From an uncultured Erysipelotrichaceae bacterium (lineage in GTDB: Bacteria > Bacillota_I > Bacilli_A > Erysipelotrichales > Erysipelotrichaceae), in contig CADBND010000200.1 of NCBI GenBank assembly GCA_902795875.1, forward strand, positions 1 to 8,555: a stretch of 8,555 nt of DNA. Reading direction: 5' to 3'. Shown piece after piece: positions 1 to 6,445 of this stretch. The translations under genes and the position numbers were made by a program. Below the pieces are notes generated by a model, which was given only the letters and a program-made list of their open reading frames with translations, did not search any database and was not told the DNA's origin. Positions within the stretch are counted from its first letter, which is position 1. The number at the start of each line of letters is the position of its first letter.

Positions 1-1
1 G

Positions 2-1018
2 GTCGACAAGAGTTTCGGATTACTGAAGTTCTGTCAGGTCTTTTCTTTTACCACGGATGAAGTGGTAGCGGCGGGAGATGGCGCAAACGACGATGTGATG
101 CTGGAAATGGCGGGGATCGGGATCGCAGTCTCCGATGCCAAGGAAAGGACCAAGGCGGCAGCGGATTATATATGCAAGAAGTCCATTGAGGATGGTGGGC
201 TTTATGATGCGTTTGTGGAATTAGGTCTGATCGAAGAGGATGAATACGATATGGATATGTTCGTATTCGACAACGATTCCACACTGTATGATCACAAATG
301 CGGCGGGATCCACGAGAAGACGTATGAGGCTTTGGGCAAACTCAGGGAAAAGGGAAAGAAACTGGTCTTGAATTCTTCGCGTTCCCTTGAGGAGATGAAA
401 AACGTTCCGAAGAGATTGCTGGAGATGATGGATGCGGTCATTCTTCTCAACGGTGCCTATGTGCAGATGGGTAGAAAGACGGAAGTTTCCTATATCCCTT
501 TGGAAGATGCGAAGAAGCTGATCGCTTTCTTTGATGAGAATGATGTGACTTACCGCTATTGTACGGATGACGGTCTGGGTTATCTGAACCGCATCGATGA
601 GCATGCGCAGATCTTCAAGCGCCTTTACGATGTCATTCCGGCTGAAAAAGCTTATGAGGGTGAAGAGGTCTTGCATTTCCTGTATTATGCGACAGGGGAT
701 CTGCGGGAAAAGATCATCGCTCTGGCTTCGCATGAAGAAAATGCGCGTCTCAATATTGCGGGAGAGATCGCTCCTTCCGGCAGAAACAAGGGCAGTGCCA
801 TGTGGGATGTGGCGAAGCATTTCGGGATCGATAAGGAAAAGATCTGTGCCTTCGGGGACAGTGGCAACGATATAAGGATGCTGGAGATGGCGGCTTTGGG
901 TATCGCTATGGGAAACGGTACTGTGGAATGCCGTGTGGCGGCAGACTATGTGACAGAGGATATCGTCGATGAGGGAGTCTATAAAGCCCTGCTGCATTTC
1001 GGATTCATAGAGGAGTGA
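2..1018 (+). CDS. Tandem Cof-type HAD phosphatase, 5' end missing
   Basis: A HAD-superfamily hydrolase (Cof/IIB type) that probably removes phosphate from a sugar phosphate or similar small metabolite in the cytoplasm. The frame is open to the left edge, so the gene starts outside the window; 338 codons are visible. Residue numbers count from the first codon at base 2. Residues 1-75 are the end of one HAD unit: the motif III lysine (K3) and motif IV GDGANDD (25-31). Residues about 86-338 are a complete second unit: motif I DNDSTL (90-95), motif II serine in LNSS (about 123-126), motif III lysine in GRNKGS (about 260-265) and motif IV GDSGND (285-290). Both units end in similar G[LF]IEE sequences, and the lysine-to-GD spacing is equal in both, so this is an internal duplication or fusion. 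A GTG at base 62 is an internal valine, not a start. The next gene begins 3 bases downstream and its ribosome binding site lies in this gene's end. The substrate cannot be read from sequence. Confidence 0.9.
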   Translation, partial: VDKSFGLLKFCQVFSFTTDEVVAAGDGANDDVMLEMAGIGIAVSDAKERTKAAADYICKKSIEDGGLYDAFVELGLIEEDEYDMDMFVFDNDSTLYDHKCGGIHEKTYEALGKLREKGKKLVLNSSRSLEEMKNVPKRLLEMMDAVILLNGAYVQMGRKTEVSYIPLEDAKKLIAFFDENDVTYRYCTDDGLGYLNRIDEHAQIFKRLYDVIPAEKAYEGEEVLHFLYYATGDLREKIIALASHEENARLNIAGEIAPSGRNKGSAMWDVAKHFGIDKEKICAFGDSGNDIRMLEMAALGIAMGNGTVECRVAADYVTEDIVDEGVYKALLHFGFIEE

Positions 1019-1021
1019 AGG

Positions 1022-2050
1022 ATGAAAAGCTTTTATGTGGAACTGACCGGTGTAGGGAAATCTGAACTGAAGGAAGAAGAGATCGCTTTCGAAGATCTTA
1101 AGGATGATGAAGCGATCATACAGATGGAGTATTCCATGATCTCGGCGGGTACGGAGCTTTCACGTGCGTACGGCTTGAAGAAGGGCTTTTCCTATCCGGT
1201 GAGACCTGGTTATTGCGGGGTAGGCAGGATCGTTTCCAAAGGAAAGGATATCAAGCCAGAAGTCGGTGACCGGGTCTTTTTCAATGCACCGCACGCTTCT
1301 CTTGTGAGATGGAGCAGCGGAAAGGATGTACAGGGTCCGCTGATCATGAAGATCGATGAAGACATCGATCCCGTGGAGGCGACAGCGATCAATCTTTGTC
1401 TGGTGGCTTTGCAGGGAGTGAATCTGAGCGAAGTGAAGCTGGGCTATACGGTCGGTGTATTCGGTCTGGGAAACATCGGGATCCTGATGGCATTGATGTA
1501 TAAGAAACTCGGCTGCAAGGTGATCGGTTTCGATCTGGTAAAAGAAAGATGTGCTTTGGCGGAAGCGATGGGACTTGAATATACCTGCTTTGAAGATTAT
1601 GGAAACAAGGTCAGAGAATTGAGCGATGGAAAGGGTCTGGATATCTGCGTGGATGCGACGGGTTCTTCGAAAGTCATCGCTGAATGTATGGATCATGCGG
1701 GAAGATATGGCCAGGTGATCTTACTGGGTTCACCAAGACAGTCTTATGAGGCTGATCTGATGCCGGTGTTCTCGAAGATGCATATGAAAAACATCAGGGT
1801 CATCGGTGCTTTCAATAAGACGATACCGGTCTATGAGACGGACGGTTCTGTTGACTGCATGGAAAGGAACCTTTCGGTGATCATGGATCTGATGCGGAAG
1901 AAGGATATCGATATCAGAAAGCTGATCACGAAGATCATCGATCCGAAAGACTGTCAGGAAGCCTATTACGACCTGATGTATAAAAAGGATGAATGCAACG
2001 CCATCGTTTACGACTGGAGGAAGTACGTTGATAAGGCTTTAGATTCTTAA
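1022..2050 (+). CDS. MDR-superfamily NAD(P)-dependent dehydrogenase without usual zinc ligands
   Basis: A 342-residue medium-chain dehydrogenase/reductase, probably a cytoplasmic oxidoreductase for a sugar, polyol or alcohol. An N-terminal GroES-like fold (about 1-130) is followed by a Rossmann domain with GLGNIG at 148-153. An acidic residue closes the second strand (VIGFD, D171), which favours NAD over NADP. The catalytic-domain sequence SMISAGTEL (38-46) and RPGYCGVGRI (61-70) resembles the BchC-like or 'bi-domain oxidoreductase' branch. The Cys of the usual GxCGTD region and the His-Glu of the usual GHE are not there (serine, tyrosine and cysteine stand near those places), and the four-cysteine structural zinc lobe is absent. 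A zinc-independent or differently ligated mechanism is therefore likely. The start ATG follows AGGAG at 1011-1015. The gene is probably co-transcribed with the HAD gene before it and the SIS gene after it. The substrate is unknown; the family call is firm. Confidence 0.88.
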   Translation: MKSFYVELTGVGKSELKEEEIAFEDLKDDEAIIQMEYSMISAGTELSRAYGLKKGFSYPVRPGYCGVGRIVSKGKDIKPEVGDRVFFNAPHASLVRWSSGKDVQGPLIMKIDEDIDPVEATAINLCLVALQGVNLSEVKLGYTVGVFGLGNIGILMALMYKKLGCKVIGFDLVKERCALAEAMGLEYTCFEDYGNKVRELSDGKGLDICVDATGSSKVIAECMDHAGRYGQVILLGSPRQSYEADLMPVFSKMHMKNIRVIGAFNKTIPVYETDGSVDCMERNLSVIMDLMRKKDIDIRKLITKIIDPKDCQEAYYDLMYKKDECNAIVYDWRKYVDKALDS

Positions 2051-2085
2051 GATATAGTTGAAAGGACAAGAAAGAGGTTCAGGGT

Positions 2086-2835
2086 ATGAAGGCCTGGGAA
2101 AATTATTTCGATACGGTCACAAAGATCGTTGATAAGGTAAAAAACAGTCAGGGAGATGCGATCATGGAGGCTGCACAGATCCTGGCTAATACGACGATGA
2201 ATGATGGGATCATCTACGGTTTCGGTACGGGTCATTCTCATCTGGTGATCGATGATGCGTTCTGGCGGGCAGCGACACCGGCCAATTACTGTGCACTGCT
2301 TGAGCCGAGTGCGACCGGCAACCAGGAGATCACCAAGTCCTATTATGTCGAGAATACCTATGGGATCGGCAAGCTGATCGTGGATTATCATCGCATCACA
2401 CCGAATGACTGCATGATCATCATATCCAACAGCGGCAACAATATCGCGCCTGTCGATGCGGCATTGCGGGCGAAGGAAAAGGGGATACCGGTCATTGCGA
2501 TCACGGCGGTGGAGTATTCCGATTATCTTACCTGCAAACATAAAGACGGTGTCAAACTCAAGGATGTGGCGGATGTGGTATTAGACAATTGCTGCCCGAT
2601 CGGTGATGCGGCGGTCGACATCGAGGGCTTTGACATGAAAGTGGGTTCGGCTTCGACGATCCCCAATGTCTACCTGCAGAATGCGATCCTGACCCAGATG
2701 GTGGAATTGCTTGTACAGAGAGGTTTCAAGCCTGATGTATACTATAATGGACATATGGCATTTATGAATGACGAATGTGCCGATCACAACGACAAGCTCG
2801 TCGACAAATACTTCTACAGGATAAGGAATCTGTAA
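2086..2835 (+). CDS. SIS-domain phosphosugar-binding protein (COG4821/UPF0309-like)
   Basis: A 249-residue sugar-isomerase (SIS) domain protein, expected to bind or isomerise a phosphorylated sugar or amino sugar in the cytoplasm. The visible marks are GFGTGHS at 45-51, the phosphate-binding loop SNSGNN at 114-119, the following helix and strand with IPVIAIT (134-140), a conserved CCPIGDA stretch (169-175) and GSAST near 187-191. The length suits a stand-alone single-SIS protein of the UPF0309 group, with no extra DNA-binding domain, so it is not an RpiR-type regulator. The ATG at 2086 has AGAGG about 8 bases upstream. The gap from the dehydrogenase gene is 35 bases with no terminator. Its last stop-codon base is the first base of the MATE start codon. 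With HAD and dehydrogenase neighbours it looks like part of a small sugar-phosphate pathway. The exact substrate and whether it is catalytic are not known. Confidence 0.88.
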   Translation: MKAWENYFDTVTKIVDKVKNSQGDAIMEAAQILANTTMNDGIIYGFGTGHSHLVIDDAFWRAATPANYCALLEPSATGNQEITKSYYVENTYGIGKLIVDYHRITPNDCMIIISNSGNNIAPVDAALRAKEKGIPVIAITAVEYSDYLTCKHKDGVKLKDVADVVLDNCCPIGDAAVDIEGFDMKVGSASTIPNVYLQNAILTQMVELLVQRGFKPDVYYNGHMAFMNDECADHNDKLVDKYFYRIRNL

Positions 2836-4181
2836 TGGCCAAGACGAAAACGATGACATTGACGGAAGGAAATATCACCAGGCTGATCCTGGAATTCAGC
2901 TGGCCGGTTTTCGTTTCGTCCATCTTTTCGGAATTATACAATGTTACCAATTCGATGATCGTAGGCAACTACGTGTCTTTGACGGCGTTAAGTGCGGTGA
3001 GTGCCTGTACCTGGATGTGCAATATCTTCAATTATGCCTTTTACGGACTGGGTATGGGTGCAGGAATCCTGATGGGTGCCTATATCGGTGCCAATGACAG
3101 AAAGAATCTGAAGAGGGCTTTGGATTCTTCGCTGGTCTTTGCGCTGGTCGGCGGGATCGTGATCACCATTCTGGCGGAACTGGCTTTGCCTCTGTTGATA
3201 AGGCTTTGCAACATCGGTCCGGATATCTATGCGGATGCATTTGCCTATATGCGGGTCTATATGCTGGGCTGTTCGGCGGTACTGGTATCGCAGATGTCTT
3301 TCTTCATACTCCGGAGTTTCGGCGATACGAAACATCAGCTGTATTTCTCTATCATCACTTCTTTAGTCAACCTCGGTCTGGGACTTGTCTTTGTGCGGGT
3401 CCTCGGTCTGAATGTTGTGGGCACTTCTCTGGCGACGATCATTTCACAGTTTCTGATGGATGTGCTGACACTTCGTCTGGTATTGAATTATGACGGCATC
3501 GATTTCGATATCCGCAACATTGATTTCTCTTTCAGTGTGGTCTCTGATATCTGCCGTCTGGGGATCCCGGCAGGGATACAGAACATGCTGATCGCGTTTT
3601 CTTCGATGATGGTACAGTCTCATGTCAACCGATTCCCCAATGAGGTCATTGCCGGGATTGGCGTAGCGGAGAAGATCAACGGCTGGGGTCAGATGGTATC
3701 ACATGCCACTTCGGCGGCGACGATGTCACTGGTGGCACAGAACTTCGGTGCCGGAAAAAAAGACAGGGCAAGCCTGGCTGTGAAGAAATGTGTTCAGCTT
3801 TCCAGTATCGGTACCTTATTCATGATCGCATTGATCACGACGTTCGCACCGTTCCTTGTCTCCCGTTTCAATCAGGATCCTGCGGTCATCTTCTATGGGA
3901 CTTCGATGATACGCTGGTCGATATTCGGAATGTTTTTCATCAATCTGTCGCATATCTACAATGCCGCCTGCCGCGGTGCAGGAAATGTGTGTTTTCCGAT
4001 GCTGATCGCCATCTTTGCCCAGGTCATATGCAAGTATGCTTTCGTCCATTTCGGATTGCAGCTGTATTATGATGTCCATATCCTGTATCTGGGTACGGCT
4101 TTCGGTTATACGCTGGCGGGTCTGCTGGCTACGATCTACTTCCATACTTCCAGATGGTCAAAGGAGATCGGATTGCGTTAA
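2835..4181 (+). CDS. MATE-family multidrug/metabolite exporter
   Basis: A 448-residue inner-membrane transporter of the MATE (NorM/DinF-like) family, normally a Na+- or H+-coupled exporter of drugs or metabolites. About twelve hydrophobic segments run through the protein in two halves. The first half opens with the family-typical WPVFVSSIFSELYNVTNSMIVG region (read as WP at 21-22, LYN near 32-34, VG near 41-42). The second half has the repeat-like GIPAGIQ and the NFGAGKKDRA cytoplasmic loop near 300-310. The start is ATG at 2835, in a TAATG overlap with the SIS gene, with AAGGA at 2823-2827 and 7-base spacing. An in-frame ATG at 2775 lies inside the SIS gene and would add 20 residues that are not MATE-like, so I reject it. 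Translational coupling with the SIS gene is likely. The link with sugar genes may mean export of a related metabolite, but the substrate is not readable from sequence. Confidence 0.92.
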   Translation: MAKTKTMTLTEGNITRLILEFSWPVFVSSIFSELYNVTNSMIVGNYVSLTALSAVSACTWMCNIFNYAFYGLGMGAGILMGAYIGANDRKNLKRALDSSLVFALVGGIVITILAELALPLLIRLCNIGPDIYADAFAYMRVYMLGCSAVLVSQMSFFILRSFGDTKHQLYFSIITSLVNLGLGLVFVRVLGLNVVGTSLATIISQFLMDVLTLRLVLNYDGIDFDIRNIDFSFSVVSDICRLGIPAGIQNMLIAFSSMMVQSHVNRFPNEVIAGIGVAEKINGWGQMVSHATSAATMSLVAQNFGAGKKDRASLAVKKCVQLSSIGTLFMIALITTFAPFLVSRFNQDPAVIFYGTSMIRWSIFGMFFINLSHIYNAACRGAGNVCFPMLIAIFAQVICKYAFVHFGLQLYYDVHILYLGTAFGYTLAGLLATIYFHTSRWSKEIGLR

Positions 4182-4207
4182 AAAAGAAGAAGTTGCCTTC
4201 TTCTTTT
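4182..4207. terminator. Bidirectional hairpin terminator between convergent genes
   Basis: A perfect 11-bp inverted repeat (arms 4182-4192 and 4197-4207, loop TTGC) fills the 27-base gap between the MATE stop and the EIIA stop. The stem is mostly A-T, with GC pairs at three places. Its right arm ends in TTTT on the plus strand. The complement of the left arm gives a T-run on the minus strand. It can therefore act as a Rho-independent terminator for both genes, with moderate strength because the stem is GC-poor. Confidence 0.75.
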
Positions 4208-4208
4208 C

Positions 4209-4613
4209 TTATACATGGATCAGTTTATTGAGATCGGCGATGCTTTCATTGCCGATCTGTACCAGTTCTTCGGGATCGATATCGGTATAGCTGCGAAGGT
4301 TCAAAGCCTGTAAGACCATCGCCAGATCGACGCCGGTCAGGACATGGATGTCGTTTGGGGGTTTTTCTTCACTCATGATGCGGCACAGGCAGTCACAGGG
4401 GATACCGAATCTGAGGTCACAGAAAATGATCACGCCTTCGCCTTTGTCGACGTGACTGATCGCTTCTTTGATCTTTTCCAGATAACTTGCGGGGGTGTCG
4501 TCCGGATCCAGACAGCATGCCTGAAACTGATCCTGTTCACCAAAAAAGAATTTTGATGTGTCGACGATGCCCTGGGCCATCGGGCCGTGGCTCGCAATAA
4601 TGATGCCTTTCAT
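4209..4613 (-). CDS. Orphan PTS mannose-family EIIA domain protein
   Basis: A 134-residue cytoplasmic protein made only of an EIIA-Man domain (PTS fructose/mannose family, ManX-N/LevD-like). Such domains take phosphate from HPr on a histidine and pass it to an EIIB. The N-terminus IIIASHGPMAQGI gives the expected acceptor His9, and the conserved GEGVIIFCDL (58-67) and TGVDLAMVLQAL (93-104) segments are present. The usual DLFGGTP loop reads DLRFGIPCD (66-74), with arginine, phenylalanine and isoleucine at normally conserved places, so it is divergent at the active-site floor. No EIIB, EIIC or EIID gene is next to it. The ATG at 4613 has AGAGG (plus-strand 4624-4628) about 10 bases upstream. 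It stands between a terminator and a divergent promoter region, so it is probably a single-gene transcript. It could serve a remote permease or be a regulatory phospho-sensor. Family call firm, role unknown. Confidence 0.88.
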   Translation of the reverse strand: MKGIIIASHGPMAQGIVDTSKFFFGEQDQFQACCLDPDDTPASYLEKIKEAISHVDKGEGVIIFCDLRFGIPCDCLCRIMSEEKPPNDIHVLTGVDLAMVLQALNLRSYTDIDPEELVQIGNESIADLNKLIHV

Positions 4614-4635
4614 CGTGGTGTTTCCTCTTAAGTTC

Positions 4636-4644
4636 AGTATAGCA
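4636..4644 (-). promoter_or_regulatory. Probable extended -10 promoter for the EIIA gene
   Basis: On the minus strand this reads TGC-TATACT, an extended -10 element (plus positions 4642-4644 and 4636-4641). No good -35 hexamer stands 17 bases further upstream, which is usual for extended -10 promoters. The predicted start near 4629 would give a very short leader beginning close to the ribosome binding site. Seen as a motif only. Confidence 0.5.
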
Positions 4645-4685
4645 CCTGTTTTTTAGAAAATGTTAGCTTATGCTCCAAGATGGGG

Positions 4686-4702
4686 ATGTCTTGCTGAGAC
4701 AT
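4686..4702. promoter_or_regulatory. Operator-like inverted repeat over the hypB -35 region
   Basis: ATGTCT (4686-4691), a 5-base spacer and AGACAT (4697-4702) form a perfect inverted repeat. The right arm covers most of the proposed -35 hexamer of the hypB promoter, the place where a repressor could block RNA polymerase. It does not resemble the E. coli NikR site (GTATGA with a long spacer). A 6-bp repeat can arise by chance, so this is only a candidate. Confidence 0.35.
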
Positions 4703-4725
4703 TGAGAAGGATTCGATATTATAAT
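4696..4725 (+). promoter_or_regulatory. Probable sigma-A-type promoter of the hypB1-hypB2-hypA operon
   Basis: A consensus -10 TATAAT lies at 4720-4725 with GAGACA (4696-4701, four of six matches to TTGACA) 18 bases upstream. Transcription would begin near 4732, only about 13 bases before the hypB1 start, leaving AGAGG at 4733-4737 at the very 5' end of the message. The -10 overlaps an upstream in-frame ATG at 4724, which argues against that codon as the start. Confidence 0.6.
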
Positions 4726-4744
4726 GATAAAAAGAGGTACATGT

Positions 4745-5410
4745 ATGATCAGAATACTGGAAACCAAGGAAAGAGTCATAGCCGATAATGATGCCGTTGC
4801 GAGAAAGACCAGAGAGGATCTGAATGAGAAGAAAGTCTTCTTTATGAATCTGATGGGTTCGCCCGGTTGCGGGAAGACTTCACTGCTTGTCAATATCATT
4901 CCTTATCTCAAAAAGAGATATTCGGTTGCGGTCATGGAGGCGGATGTGGATTCCGATGTGGATGCAAAGACGATACAGGATCTCGGTGTCAAGACCGTGC
5001 AGCTTCATTCAGGCGGTCTGTGTCACATGGATGCGGATATGACGGCGAGAGGTTTAGAATACCTTGGCCTTGAAGACGTCGATGTGGTCATCATGGAGAA
5101 TATCGGCAATCTTGTCTGTCCGGCGGAATTCGATACCGGAGCTCATCTGAAGGTGATGATCCTGTCGGTTCCGGAGGGGGATGACAAGCCTTTGAAGTAT
5201 CCGCTGATGTTTCAGACGGTGGATATGGTGGTCGTGTCGAAGAAGGATGTATGCGAAGTATTCGATTTTGACTCGAAGCGTTTTGAGAAGAATCTGCGGA
5301 CGAGAAATCCGGATGCACCGGTATTCTATCTTTCCAATACGGATAAGGAAGGGGTCGGCGAATTTGCCGATCGTCTGATCGAAAAGATCGAGGAGTTTCG
5401 TAAATCATGA
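4745..5410 (+). CDS. hypB: HypB-type nickel-insertion GTPase, diverged copy (HypB1)
   Basis: A 221-residue SIMIBI-class GTPase of the HypB family, which delivers nickel to [NiFe]-hydrogenase precursors, or in some bacteria to other nickel enzymes, together with HypA. Visible marks are the Walker A GSPGCGKT (38-45), the acidic switch EADVDSDVD (65-73), the dimer-interface metal site CHMDA with C93-H94, MENIGN (117-122) and C125 in VCPAE. The guanine-specificity motif, normally NKxD or TKxD, reads SKKD (165-168) without the following LLPY-like sequence, and the G5 loop reads LSNT (196-199) rather than SAK/SAT. There is no His-rich or CxxCGC N-terminal nickel store. The start at 4745 is chosen because AGAGG (4733-4737) sits 7 bases upstream and the alternative at 4724 overlaps the -10 box. 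It overlaps hypB2 by ATGA (5407-5410). Family call very firm; the client enzyme is not in the window. Confidence 0.93.
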   Translation: MIRILETKERVIADNDAVARKTREDLNEKKVFFMNLMGSPGCGKTSLLVNIIPYLKKRYSVAVMEADVDSDVDAKTIQDLGVKTVQLHSGGLCHMDADMTARGLEYLGLEDVDVVIMENIGNLVCPAEFDTGAHLKVMILSVPEGDDKPLKYPLMFQTVDMVVVSKKDVCEVFDFDSKRFEKNLRTRNPDAPVFYLSNTDKEGVGEFADRLIEKIEEFRKS

Positions 5411-6075
5411 AAGTGATCGAGTTGCATAAGTCCGTGACAGCATCCAACGACAGGGATGCGCAGGTCTTGCGGGATGAATTGAAGGAAAAGGGTGTCTTTT
5501 TTGTCAATCTGATGTCGGCTGCCGGTTCAGGCAAGACGACGTTATTGCTGAAGACGATAGAAGATCTGAGAGAAGAATATAAGATCGCTGTTTTAGAAGC
5601 CGATATCGAGGCGGATGTCGATGCGTTGAAGATCGAAGAGGGCGGTGCCCGTTCGATCCAGGTTCATACCGATGGCATGTGTCATATGGATGCAGGCATG
5701 ACCCGTACAGGCCTTGAAGAGATGGGACTTGAGGGGATGGATCTGGTTTTTCTGGAGAATATCGGGAATCTGATCTGTCCGGCAGAATATGATACCGGTG
5801 CCAGCAAAAACGTTATGATCCTGTCGGTCCCGGAGGGAGACGACAAGCCTTTGAAATATCCGCTGATGTTTCAAAACAGCGATGTCTTACTTGTGACAAA
5901 GATCGATGTGCTTCCTTATTTCAATTTTGATATGAAAAAAATGCAGGAAAGAGTCCGTTTCCTCAATCCGGATATTCGGATCATTCCTGTAAGTGCCAAG
6001 AAGGGCGAGGGAATGAAGGAATGGGAAGACTGGCTGAGAGAACAGATTGCTTTATGGAAGGCTCCGCATGCATGA
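5407..6075 (+). CDS. hypB: HypB-type nickel-insertion GTPase, canonical copy (HypB2)
   Basis: A 222-residue second HypB GTPase, directly after and overlapping the first by ATGA. It has Walker A SAAGSGKT (37-44), EADIEADVD (64-72), the nickel/zinc interface pair C92-H93 in MCHMDA, LENIGN (116-121) and C124 in ICPAE. It keeps the classical guanine-specificity motif TKID (164-167), followed by VLPYFNFD as in well-studied HypB, and an SAK G5 motif (196-198). It also lacks an N-terminal His-rich or CxxCGC store. GAGGAG at 5390-5395 is a ribosome binding site with about 11-base spacing, and coupling to hypB1 is likely. The last 8 bases overlap the start of hypA. By eye it matches HypB1 at around half of its positions, so the pair is an older duplication or was brought together from two lineages. 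HypB works as a dimer that loads metal at the interface, so a mixed dimer with HypB1 is possible (inference). Confidence 0.94.
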   Translation: MKVIELHKSVTASNDRDAQVLRDELKEKGVFFVNLMSAAGSGKTTLLLKTIEDLREEYKIAVLEADIEADVDALKIEEGGARSIQVHTDGMCHMDAGMTRTGLEEMGLEGMDLVFLENIGNLICPAEYDTGASKNVMILSVPEGDDKPLKYPLMFQNSDVLLVTKIDVLPYFNFDMKKMQERVRFLNPDIRIIPVSAKKGEGMKEWEDWLREQIALWKAPHA

Positions 6076-6445
6076 ACTGAGTATCGTCACGCATGTCGCA
6101 AAGACACTCGATGAACTGGCTGAAGAGAACCATCTTGAAAAGATCGGTTCGGTCACGCTTCAGGTGGGCGAGGTCTCCGGTATCGTCACCGATTACTTTA
6201 TCGATTGCTGGAACTATTTCAAAAGAAAGGATCCTTTGATCGAAGAGGCAGAGCTGAAACTGGAAGAGATCAAGGCGGTGACGTTTTGTGAAGATTGCAA
6301 GCAGGAATACGAGACAGTGAGGTACGGACGTATCTGTCCCTATTGTCACAGTGAACATACTTATCTTGTTACAGGCAATGAATGCATCATAAAAGAGATC
6401 GAGGCTGAAGAGAGAAAAGAAGAAAAGAAAGAGACTTGCGAATGA
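6068..6445 (+). CDS. hypA: HypA nickel metallochaperone
   Basis: A 125-residue cytoplasmic nickel chaperone that partners HypB. The mature start MHE (1-3) is the family nickel site, and this fixes the start at 6068; an in-frame ATG at 6047 would bury His2. A zinc ribbon is formed by C74-x2-C77 and C90-x2-C93. The core VGEVSGIV (33-40) is typical of HypA. The last about 15 residues are a Glu/Lys-rich tail (from about 111) beyond the usual end, partly encoded by the left arm of the terminator. AAGG at 6058-6061 lies 6 bases before the start, and the gene overlaps hypB2 by 8 bases, so HypA and HypB2 should be made together. The gene ends the operon. No hypC, D, E or F is visible, so the known route to a complete [NiFe] centre is not shown here. 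Confidence 0.95.
   Translation: MHELSIVTHVAKTLDELAEENHLEKIGSVTLQVGEVSGIVTDYFIDCWNYFKRKDPLIEEAELKLEEIKAVTFCEDCKQEYETVRYGRICPYCHSEHTYLVTGNECIIKEIEAEERKEEKKETCE

Noticed and set aside
62..64. GTG as start of the HAD gene
   Set aside because: The frame continues to the left edge with sequence matching the motif III lysine region, so this is an internal codon.
221..997. 258-codon open frame on the minus strand across the HAD gene
   Set aside because: It lies opposite a gene with all HAD motifs, and its translation has no recognisable domain; it is a shadow frame.
1160..1696. 178-codon minus-strand frame opposite the dehydrogenase
   Set aside because: It overlaps the whole Rossmann-fold coding region and shows no plausible domain.
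2775..2834. Upstream ATG for the MATE gene
   Set aside because: The extra 20 residues are charged and lie inside the SIS gene; the ATG at 2835 has a good ribosome binding site.
4686..4702. NikR-binding site
   Set aside because: The arms and spacing do not match the known NikR consensus; it is kept only as an unassigned inverted repeat.
4614..4744. Riboswitch or small RNA between the EIIA and hypB genes
   Set aside because: The gap is short, is occupied by two divergent promoters, and shows no larger folded structure or known riboswitch motif.
6047..6067. Upstream ATG for hypA
   Set aside because: It would put residues before the MHE nickel site, which must be N-terminal for function.
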